Assembly: GCA_040261275.1 (NCBI GenBank)
Contig: JBDQOI010000001.1
Coordinates: 62,001-126,000, forward strand
DNA: 64,000 nt
Source of the DNA: UBA8752 sp040261275
GTDB lineage: Bacteria > Bacteroidota > Bacteroidia > Flavobacteriales_D > Sanyastnellaceae
Reading direction: 5' to 3'
Of this stretch, positions 1 through 6,895 are shown one piece after another. Each line of letters starts with the position of its first letter. Within the stretch, counting starts at the first letter, position 1. The translations under genes and the position numbers were made by a program. The notes under the pieces are model-generated. The model was not told where the DNA came from. It searched no databases and was given only the letters and a program-made list of their open reading frames with translations.

Positions 1-1
1 C

Positions 2-1225
2 TACCGGGGGGAACTGCCCGAGGGGAACGACGGACTCGGTCTGCTGCTGCTCGGCTGTACCGGCGACGAGGTATTGGATGCGAAAACGTATGCGACGCTG
101 GCGGCCGAGGCGCTGTCGCAGGTGCGGGGCACGGTGCAGGCCGACATCCTCAAGGAGGACCAGGCCCAGAACACGTGCATCTTCTCCACCGAATTCGCAC
201 TGCGGTTGATGGGCGATGTGCAGGCCTATTTCATTGACCACAAAGTCCGCAACTTCTACTCCGTCTCCATTTCCGGATACCACATTGCGGAAGCGGGAGC
301 CAATCCGATCACGCAGCTTGCCTTCACCCTCGCCAATGGCTTCACCTACGTGGAGTACTACCTGAGTCGGGGGATGGACATCAATGCGTTCGGCCCCAAC
401 CTCAGTTTCTTCTTCTCCAACGGCATCGACCCGGAGTACGCGGTCATCGGTCGTGTGGCGCGGCGCATCTGGGCCAAGGCGATGGACCGCAAATACGGGG
501 CGGACGAGCGGGCACAGAAGCTGAAGTACCACATTCAGACGAGTGGCCGGTCCCTGCACGCGCAGGAGATTGACTTCAACGACATCCGCACGACGCTGCA
601 GGCGCTCTACGCCATCTACGACAACTGCAATTCGCTGCATACGAATGCCTTTGACGAGGCCATCACGACGCCCACCGAGTCCAGCGTCCGCCGGGCCATC
701 GCCATCCAGCTCATCATCAACCGGGAGCTGGGGCTGGCCAAGAACGAGAACCCGCTTCAGGGCGCCTTCATCATCGAGGAGTTGACCGACCTCGTGGAGG
801 AGGCGGTGATGGTCGAATTCGACCGGCTTACGGAGCGCGGGGGCGTGCTGGGCGCCATGGAGACCATGTACCAGCGCAGCCGCATACAGGAGGAGAGCCT
901 GCACTACGAGACGTTGAAGCACACGGGCGAGTATCCTATCATTGGGGTCAATACCTACCTCTCAAAAGAGGGGTCCCCCACCCTGGTGCCCGGCGAGGTC
1001 ATCCGCGCAACGCAAGAAGAGAAGCAGGGTCAAATCGACGGACTTGACGCCCTTCACACCGCCCATTCAGAGAATACGGCATCGGCATTGGACCGTGTCA
1101 GGGATACGGCGGTGCAACACGGCAACCTCTTCGAGGAACTCATGAAGGCAGTCAAGTCCTGCTCGCTGGGGCAGTTGACGGAAGCCATGTTCGAAGTGGG
1201 TGGCGCCTACCGCCGCAACATGTGA
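2..1225 (+). CDS. icmF: Fused isobutyryl-CoA mutase IcmF, C-terminal part (5' truncated by window edge)
   Basis: Adenosylcobalamin-dependent acyl-CoA mutase, catalytic (substrate-binding) part, interconverting isobutyryl-CoA and n-butyryl-CoA in the cytoplasm. The frame is open from base 2, so the start lies outside the window; about 407 residues of a family protein near 1,100 residues are visible. IcmF-like signatures are the ADILKEDQAQNTCIF block, SVSISGYHIAEAGANPIT, FTYVEYYLSRGMDI, NLSFFFSNG and IQTSGRSLHAQEIDFNDIRT, followed by the TTPTESSVRRAIAIQLI block. These match the fused IcmF lineage better than methylmalonyl-CoA mutase, whose equivalent reads closer to SISGYHIREAGS. The B12 domain and MeaI-type GTPase that define the fusion would lie upstream and cannot be seen, so the fusion itself is inferred. 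The stop is 7 bases before the next start, suggesting one transcript with the sulfotransferase-like and aminotransferase-like genes. Confidence 0.9.
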   Translation, partial: YRGELPEGNDGLGLLLLGCTGDEVLDAKTYATLAAEALSQVRGTVQADILKEDQAQNTCIFSTEFALRLMGDVQAYFIDHKVRNFYSVSISGYHIAEAGANPITQLAFTLANGFTYVEYYLSRGMDINAFGPNLSFFFSNGIDPEYAVIGRVARRIWAKAMDRKYGADERAQKLKYHIQTSGRSLHAQEIDFNDIRTTLQALYAIYDNCNSLHTNAFDEAITTPTESSVRRAIAIQLIINRELGLAKNENPLQGAFIIEELTDLVEEAVMVEFDRLTERGGVLGAMETMYQRSRIQEESLHYETLKHTGEYPIIGVNTYLSKEGSPTLVPGEVIRATQEEKQGQIDGLDALHTAHSENTASALDRVRDTAVQHGNLFEELMKAVKSCSLGQLTEAMFEVGGAYRRNM

Positions 1226-1232
1226 CCCCCTC

Positions 1233-1949
1233 ATGGTCATTCACCTTTGGTCCGGTCCGCGCTCGATGAGCACCGCGCTCATGTACAGCATGGCCCAACG
1301 GTCGGATTTCAGGGTGCTCGATGAACCGCTCTATGGACACTTCTTGGCCCATACGGGTGTTGCGCGCCCTTGCCGGGAAGCGACACTGGCTGCTTGGCCT
1401 TCCACGGCGGAAGACGCGCTTCAGTTCATGGCCCCGACTGCGGATGAGGAATCGGGAAATCGCGTCTTGTTCTGCAAGCACATGGCCAACCACTTGGCTA
1501 GGTTGGAATGGACGCACTTTGCCCACCACCGACACGTCATTCTCTTCCGGGACCCCGCGGCTGTGATGGCATCCTACGGCGCCCACATCGATCGGCCCAC
1601 GATGCTGGATCTCTGCTTTGCCGACCAGGTCGAACTGATGCGAACCTTGGAATCTGCGGGCACGCCCCCCATTGTGCTCAGCAGCAACCGTTTACAGAGC
1701 GAACCTGAAAGTCAATTGCAGCTGCTTTTCCGCATCTTGGGGTTGGAATGGGATCCTGCAGTCCTCCAATGGGAAGCGGGCGCCCGAGAAGAAGATGGTC
1801 CCTGGGCGCCCTGGTGGTATGAGGGCGTGCATGCCTCCACCGGTTGGGAATCGCGACCGCCTGAGGCACATGCCGTTCCTCCCCATCTTGCCGACCTGCA
1901 CGCGGAGTGCCAAAAGCTCCATGCACAACTGTTCGAACACGCGATTTGA
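1233..1949 (+). CDS. Sulfotransferase-like P-loop protein paired with aminotransferase-like gene
   Basis: A 238-residue protein with the sulfotransferase fold. Residues 5-16 (LWSGPRSMSTAL) look like the 5'-phosphosulfate-binding loop, and HVILFRDPAAVMASY (101-115) like the 3'-phosphate-binding motif, with R106 and S114 in the expected places. The ATG at 1233 is chosen because the P-loop starts a few residues later, as in the family; an upstream alternative at 1200 would overlap icmF. The stop overlaps the next start (TGATG), so the two products are translationally coupled and probably act together. Plant BCAT-like proteins, as I recall, join the same two domains in one chain. Substrate unknown; true sulfotransfer from PAPS is only one possibility. 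Confidence 0.75.
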   Translation: MVIHLWSGPRSMSTALMYSMAQRSDFRVLDEPLYGHFLAHTGVARPCREATLAAWPSTAEDALQFMAPTADEESGNRVLFCKHMANHLARLEWTHFAHHRHVILFRDPAAVMASYGAHIDRPTMLDLCFADQVELMRTLESAGTPPIVLSSNRLQSEPESQLQLLFRILGLEWDPAVLQWEAGAREEDGPWAPWWYEGVHASTGWESRPPEAHAVPPHLADLHAECQKLHAQLFEHAI

Positions 1950-2866
1950 TGGCCAAATTCAATCAACCCGACCCCCGCAATGAAGGCACCCAATGCTGGG
2001 TCAATGGCCTGGTGCCCCGAGAAGACGCCAGTGTCCATGTTCTCGACAGTGTGGTCCAGGGCGGCGATGCGGTCTGGGAAGGGCTGCGCATTACCGAGGG
2101 CAAGGCGATTCAGCTCGAGGAGCACCTGAGGCGGCTGCTCGATTCGGCACATGCCCTTGCCTTTGCGGACATCCCCTCCCGAGACCAGGTCCGTTCGGCC
2201 ATTTTCGAAACGCTGGCGGCCAACCGCATGCGAGACGGGGTGCATTGCCGGATCACGTTGTCGCGCGGCCGCAAGACAACGAGCGGCATGGATCCGCGGC
2301 TCAATACATTCGGCCCGACGCTGATCATCGTACCCGAGCACAAAGGGATGGTCTATGGCGACGAAGGCATTCGATTGGTGACCAGTGCCATTCGGCGAAA
2401 TGGTCCGCAGTTCCTCGACAGCCACATCCACCACAACAACCTCCTCAACAACATCCTCGCCAAGATCGAAGCCAATGTGGCCGGCGCGGACGACGCCGTG
2501 ATGCTTGACGACCGGGGCTTTTTGGCTGAAACGAATGCGACCAACCTCTTTCTCGCTCGGGAGGGTGAGCTGCTCACGCCTTTTGCGCATGCCTGCCTGC
2601 CTGGATTGACCCGTCGCTTTGTCTTGGATTCAGCCACAGCGCTCGGCATTCCCTGCCGCGAGGCCAACCTCACCTTGGCGGAACTCTACACGGCAGATGA
2701 AGCGTTCACCACAGGAACCATGGGCGCGCTGGCCCATGTGATCGCGGTGGACGGACGGGACATTGCCGGTGGAACGAAGGGCATGTTGACCCGAGAACTG
2801 CAGCAAGCCTATTCCGACCGCATTCTCGAAACGGCTGTACCCTTGCCCCCCATATCGACCCCATGA
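1949..2866 (+). CDS. Class IV aminotransferase-like protein (BCAT/D-AAT fold), catalytic Lys apparently replaced
   Basis: A 305-residue protein of the fold-type IV PLP family (branched-chain and D-amino-acid aminotransferases, ADC lyase). Family features: CWVNGLVPREDASVHVLD at the N-terminus, GDAVWEGLR, the LLNNILAKIEA helix and the phosphate-binding EGS/N-type loop seen here as FLAETNATNLF, then FTTGTMGAL. In D-amino-acid aminotransferase the PLP-binding lysine sits in IKSLNLL; the aligned stretch here is IHHNNLL, placing H161 (bases 2429-2431) at the lysine. The protein may therefore be a non-transaminating homologue, or the family may use another lysine. ATG at 1949 overlaps the previous stop and the 3' end overlaps the next start (ATGA), so it is the middle gene of a coupled trio. 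Calling it ilvE would be unsafe. Confidence 0.8.
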   Translation: MAKFNQPDPRNEGTQCWVNGLVPREDASVHVLDSVVQGGDAVWEGLRITEGKAIQLEEHLRRLLDSAHALAFADIPSRDQVRSAIFETLAANRMRDGVHCRITLSRGRKTTSGMDPRLNTFGPTLIIVPEHKGMVYGDEGIRLVTSAIRRNGPQFLDSHIHHNNLLNNILAKIEANVAGADDAVMLDDRGFLAETNATNLFLAREGELLTPFAHACLPGLTRRFVLDSATALGIPCREANLTLAELYTADEAFTTGTMGALAHVIAVDGRDIAGGTKGMLTRELQQAYSDRILETAVPLPPISTP

Positions 2867-3306
2867 AACCCATTCTCAGGAACATCCTCGCCGGTATCGC
2901 CGGTGCCATCGTCAGCATGCCTGCCAATGCCCTGTTGCTCGGACCATTGGCCAAAGCCACGGGTGCCCCGGCTGCCCCGCCCTATGATCCGACGGCCGAA
3001 GCCGAGGCGATGCAAGCCGTCTGGAGGGCCTACTTCGCCACGCTCGAACCCGTGCACATGTTGGGGCCACTGCTGGCGCATTGGAACGGCGCCTTCTGCG
3101 GTGCCCTGGTCGGGGCATTGCTCGCCGCCAACCGCGGGCCACGCGTGCCGCTGATTGTGGCTGCGTTCGTGCTCCTCGGAGGCATCGCAAACGGCTTCAT
3201 GCTGCCCGGACAGCCGGTCGGTTTCCTCGTCATCGACATCGCGGGATACCTGCCCGTGGGATGGCTGGGGTGGAAGTTGGCTTTGCGGTTGCGTCCCGTG
3301 CAGTGA
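2863..3306 (+). CDS. Small four-helix membrane protein, unknown function
   Basis: A 147-residue hydrophobic protein with about four predicted membrane segments: near residues 5-28, 66-85, 92-112 and 118-138. Between the first and second lies an acidic, proline-rich loop (APPYDPTAEAEAM). The start codon overlaps the aminotransferase-like stop (ATGA), so it is co-translated with that gene. I do not recognise a named family. Gly/Ala-rich helices and the compact size are typical of small integral membrane proteins without enzymatic signature. Confidence 0.65.
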   Translation: MKPILRNILAGIAGAIVSMPANALLLGPLAKATGAPAAPPYDPTAEAEAMQAVWRAYFATLEPVHMLGPLLAHWNGAFCGALVGALLAANRGPRVPLIVAAFVLLGGIANGFMLPGQPVGFLVIDIAGYLPVGWLGWKLALRLRPVQ

Positions 3307-3357
3307 TTCCTGGAAAGGAGGCTTTTTTCACGTGACCTGCACCGACCTTTGCGGCTG

Positions 3358-4215
3358 ATGTCGCGCGGGTTGGTCTTCATGTTGCAGTCGGTGGTGCTCT
3401 ACACCTCCGCCAACCTGTTGGTCAAGGCACTGGCCTTTCTCCCGACGCCCCAATTGGTGTTCCTCCGCAGTATCGTCAGCCTCGTGCTCTGCGTGGCATG
3501 GCTGTGGAAAGAAGGTGAACCCTTGCTCGGCCACAACCGCAAGTGGCTGGTCATGCGGGGCGTGATGGGCATGATTGGACTGTCGCTCTTCTTCCACACC
3601 ATCCGGCACATCCCCCTCGCGAGTGCCACCGTCATCCAATACACCTCCCCCATTTTCACGGTGCTGCTCGCCATCCTTTTTGACGGGCAGCGCATCAAGC
3701 CGCACCGCTGGCTCTATTTCGCCGCGGCATTCGGGGGCATTCTGATGGTCAAGGGGTTCGACCCCCGCGTGTCTTGGCTGTATCTGGGGATGGGCCTGGG
3801 CAGTGCCCTGACTGCGGCAATGGCCTATCTGGCCACCATCAAGTGCCGGGAGACGGACAGTCCGGTGGGCATCGTAACCTACTTCCACATGATTGCCACC
3901 CCCATCATGGGGAGCTGGAGCGCGATCGATTGGCATCCCATGACGGGCAGTCAATGGGCCATGGCGCTCGGCATCGGCGTACTGTCCCTTTTCGCCCAGG
4001 TGGCCATGACCAAGGCCCTGCACCTCGAGGACGCTGCCCGGGTCATGCCGTTCAAGTATTTCGGTGCGATTCTCGCGCTGGGCTTGGCCTGGATCCTGTT
4101 CGACGAGAAGGTCACCGGCTGGGCGCTGGCGGGCATCGGCGTGGTGCTCGCTGCAGTGACAGCCAACACCCTTGCCGGAAGAAAAAAGGCATCGTCCGCG
4201 GTCAGCGTACGGTAA
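3358..4215 (+). CDS. EamA/DMT-family permease
   Basis: A 285-residue integral membrane protein with ten hydrophobic segments in two EamA repeats, the drug/metabolite transporter superfamily. It starts LVFMLQSVVLYTSANLLVKAL and contains the family pattern FLRSIVSLVLC in the first half and VTGWALAGIGVVLAAV near the C-terminus. Members export amino acids, nucleobases or other metabolites; the substrate cannot be read here. The ATG at 3358 is preferred to a TTG at 3349. The 3' end runs 14 bases into the end of the convergent lysyl-oxidase-like gene. Confidence 0.85.
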   Translation: MSRGLVFMLQSVVLYTSANLLVKALAFLPTPQLVFLRSIVSLVLCVAWLWKEGEPLLGHNRKWLVMRGVMGMIGLSLFFHTIRHIPLASATVIQYTSPIFTVLLAILFDGQRIKPHRWLYFAAAFGGILMVKGFDPRVSWLYLGMGLGSALTAAMAYLATIKCRETDSPVGIVTYFHMIATPIMGSWSAIDWHPMTGSQWAMALGIGVLSLFAQVAMTKALHLEDAARVMPFKYFGAILALGLAWILFDEKVTGWALAGIGVVLAAVTANTLAGRKKASSAVSVR

Positions 4216-6640
4216 CGCGGCGCGTGTGCTCCAATGGCGCGCCGCTTGGAGTGGTCTGGACTACTTGTACGAGATAGGATCCCGGTGCGCGACCTGCTGT
4301 GGACAGGGCCATCTGGCGGCCGCCCGTCCAACGGGCCTGCGACACCATCCGACCCGTGAGGTCGATCCAACGGATTTCGGCCCCCACCAACTCGCCACCG
4401 GCAAAGGAGAGCCAGAGCGGCTCACCTGCCTGAACAGGATTGGGGCTGACCTCCAGGGTTGGTCCGGCGATCACACCGCCAATGCCATTGGTGGTGGCGC
4501 AGGGATCAACGAGGTACGGCACAGCATTCTGGTACATGCTGTTTACCACCTCGGTGATGCCGTTGATGCACACCTCCGTTTCCGGCGCCTGCGTCCAGTA
4601 GATGCGGCAAAGCGGTGACCACACGTAATGCTTGGGCATGGACGTATTCTCATAACTCAGGCCGATAATGGTGTTTCCGCCAAGCGCAAACTCCGGTTGG
4701 ATCATGTACTCCAGCGGATCGACCAGGCTGACCACCTGCTGGATGCCGCAGCTGACATCGAATTGATAACCCAGGATGCGGTTGTGGGGGTTGAGCACCT
4801 CCACGTCCATGAAGCCCTGGTCCCAGTTGACCCCACCGAGGCGAAACCATACGCTGTCAAAAGGATTCACGATGTGCGGGGCGGGGAACTGGCACTTGTC
4901 GTGGAAGCCGCTGCTGTCCGGATCGCTGTGGGCAATGTCCCAGAATTGACAGCGCGCCATGAGGGCAGCGTCCGCCACAGTCAACTCGCCGTCCTGATCG
5001 AGGTCGTTGCAAGGAGCGGCATCGAGGTCGTTGCCCAGGATGCCATCCACATATGCCTCGGCGTCCGTCAGATCCTGGTCGGCATCCGCGTCGAGGTCTC
5101 CCATCAGGGCCGTTCCTCCGCATTCGCCGTTGCAGTCCATCTGGGCCGTACCGTATGCCTCCCCGTTGCAGTCCACGAGCTGATCGCAATCGTCCCAAAC
5201 GGTCACCTCGAGCTCACCTGAAGAGCGGTCCATCTGGATGCAGACCACACCCCAGTTGTTCTCGTAATCGTTTTCCTGGCGGCCGAGGGCGTCGGGGCTA
5301 TAGTCCCAATTGACCCGCACCACGAGGTGGTACACGCCATCGGCAATACCGGTCACGTCGATCCATTGGCAGGAAAGGCCCGCACCGTAAATGTCACCAC
5401 AGTGGGCGGAGATGCCCATGTTGCTGCAGCCGTACTGGAAGGTTCCGCCATCGCTGCACTCGAGGTCCATGACGCAGAACCCGTTCTTGAAACCGATGGG
5501 CAGCATCTGTCCGTCCATGGTGAACAGGTCGTACTTCGCATAGCCCTTGTAGTGCCAGTGGTTGTGGCAATCGCCCCATTCGAACTGCTGGGTGGTATCC
5601 GATTGGGCCGTGGTACCGATGTAGTAGTCGATGTCCCCGATGTTCTTGATGTGGGTCGTGAAACGGACGAGTTCCCGCTCCCCGTAGCCGTTCAGGCAGC
5701 CCTCCACGATGTAGCAGTTGTTCTCGTCCACCATCATCGTCTCGGCCTGCAGGCTATTGACGATGGCGCTTTCCACGACCATGAGGTCAGGGCCCGTGCA
5801 GAGCGGGTCGCCCGGGTAGATGCAACTGCCGTTGTCGACCTCCGCTGCGGGATTGTAGTTGCACGCCGTCTCGTCGGTACAGCCCTCTGCCGGTCCACCA
5901 TAGGCGAGCGTCCAATCAAACCCGCCGCAGTCACCGGCGAGATTGGCAAAGCGCACCCAGTAGGTCGTGCCCCCTTCCAGCAGCACATAAAGCTGCGCGC
6001 TCTCTTCGTTGTCCTCGCAACTGCCTTGGTTGTCATCGTAGTAGATCGACCCCTCGTTGGTGTCGTCAAAGTTGTTCATGTTGCAGTAGTCGTAGACCCA
6101 GAGCCGCGTGTCGCATCCGGAACCACAGCTGGAGAGCGCGTACATGCCATTCTCCGCTGGAATGAACGTCCACCACTGCACGTTGTCCGTGGCTTCGATG
6201 GTCAAGGGATCATCTCCCAAGACCAATTCAATGGCCTCATTGCAAGTCCACCCCGGTGGGCAATCGATGGCGTGGCTCTGGCCGTATCCGTAGTTGCCAC
6301 TCCCCTGAACCAACAACTCTCCATCCAGCCAGACCTGATAGTAGGAATCACCCACCAGTCCATCCCCGTAGGTGTCGTTCATGGTGAATACCATGCAATC
6401 CTCCCAATCCGCTGAATCGATGCAGAAGGTGTAGAGGGTGTCGTTGGCGTTGTTGACGTTGGCTTCCAGAAGCAGGTCACCGGATCCATTGGTCAACTCC
6501 CAGCTCATTTCGTAGGGCCAGGCATCCGGCTGGATGATGACGGAAAAGGAATGTTGTCCATCGTCACAGGGCTCCTGGGCCAAGGCATGGACGGGAACGC
6601 AGGCCAAAAGCAGGCCGAGGATGCAGGTGCGGTTCAACAT
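4202..6640 (-). CDS. T9SS-secreted lysyl-oxidase-like copper protein with dockerin-like segment
   Basis: An 812-residue secreted protein. Signal peptide 1-21; Cys-rich beta domains 22-250; one GCTD motif at 253-273; lysyl-oxidase domain about 285-470; dockerin-like Ca-binding segment about 513-565; T9SS type A sorting domain from about 728 (LEVSPNPVQAGEP) to the end. In the oxidase domain the copper site WGDCHNHWHYK keeps the three histidines (H359, H361, H363). The two residues that form the lysine tyrosylquinone cofactor in animal LOX have counterparts here: K385 in GFKNGFC and Y418 in DIYGAGLSCQW. An amine oxidase acting on exposed lysines, perhaps cross-linking surface proteins, is therefore plausible. 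It overlaps the convergent EamA gene by 14 bases. Confidence 0.85.
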   Translation of the reverse strand: MLNRTCILGLLLACVPVHALAQEPCDDGQHSFSVIIQPDAWPYEMSWELTNGSGDLLLEANVNNANDTLYTFCIDSADWEDCMVFTMNDTYGDGLVGDSYYQVWLDGELLVQGSGNYGYGQSHAIDCPPGWTCNEAIELVLGDDPLTIEATDNVQWWTFIPAENGMYALSSCGSGCDTRLWVYDYCNMNNFDDTNEGSIYYDDNQGSCEDNEESAQLYVLLEGGTTYWVRFANLAGDCGGFDWTLAYGGPAEGCTDETACNYNPAAEVDNGSCIYPGDPLCTGPDLMVVESAIVNSLQAETMMVDENNCYIVEGCLNGYGERELVRFTTHIKNIGDIDYYIGTTAQSDTTQQFEWGDCHNHWHYKGYAKYDLFTMDGQMLPIGFKNGFCVMDLECSDGGTFQYGCSNMGISAHCGDIYGAGLSCQWIDVTGIADGVYHLVVRVNWDYSPDALGRQENDYENNWGVVCIQMDRSSGELEVTVWDDCDQLVDCNGEAYGTAQMDCNGECGGTALMGDLDADADQDLTDAEAYVDGILGNDLDAAPCNDLDQDGELTVADAALMARCQFWDIAHSDPDSSGFHDKCQFPAPHIVNPFDSVWFRLGGVNWDQGFMDVEVLNPHNRILGYQFDVSCGIQQVVSLVDPLEYMIQPEFALGGNTIIGLSYENTSMPKHYVWSPLCRIYWTQAPETEVCINGITEVVNSMYQNAVPYLVDPCATTNGIGGVIAGPTLEVSPNPVQAGEPLWLSFAGGELVGAEIRWIDLTGRMVSQARWTGGRQMALSTAGRAPGSYLVQVVQTTPSGAPLEHTRRVTVR

Positions 6641-6725
6641 GGTCTCAATTTACCTCAAGAACCCTGCTGTGGGAAACAGGGTTGCCTGTGGCCTCCTTTC
6701 ATGGATAGGCCTTGAAAAGGTGTCT

Positions 6726-6733
6726 TATTTTTG
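6726..6733 (+). promoter_or_regulatory. Candidate Bacteroidota -7 box (TATTTTTG)
   Basis: TATTTTTG fits the Bacteroidota TAnnTTTG -7 consensus and lies 22 bases before the ATG of the small His-rich membrane protein. No TTTG at the standard spacing is visible upstream; the nearest TTG (6712-6714) is too close. Assignment rests on the -7 match alone. Confidence 0.4.
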
Positions 6734-6755
6734 TCGCAGCAAAAGAAGCACCATC

Positions 6756-6878
6756 ATGGGACACGACCACGATCACCACGACCACTCCGAAGCCGAACAG
6801 AACGAAATCGGCGGCCCCGTGGTCCTCGCGCTTTTCCTATTCGTCATTGTCATCACGACGATCTATTTCCTCAGCTGA
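6756..6878 (+). CDS. 40-residue His/Asp-rich single-pass membrane protein
   Basis: A 40-residue protein: a hydrophilic N-terminus with six histidines in the first ten residues (MGHDHDHHDH), an acidic stretch (SEAEQNEIGG), then one transmembrane helix of about 20 residues ending at the C-terminus. A -7 box stands 22 bases upstream. The His/Asp cluster suggests metal binding at the membrane surface. Nothing nearby indicates a partner: the flanking genes are unrelated minus-strand secreted proteins. An alternative reading is a small subunit of a respiratory or transport complex, for which there is no direct evidence. Confidence 0.6.
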   Translation: MGHDHDHHDHSEAEQNEIGGPVVLALFLFVIVITTIYFLS

Positions 6879-6895
6879 GGAAGGGTTCCTGACGT

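Noticed and set aside
1949..2866. Straight annotation as branched-chain aminotransferase IlvE
   Set aside because: The usual PLP lysine is not at the aligned position, so catalytic identity is not safe.
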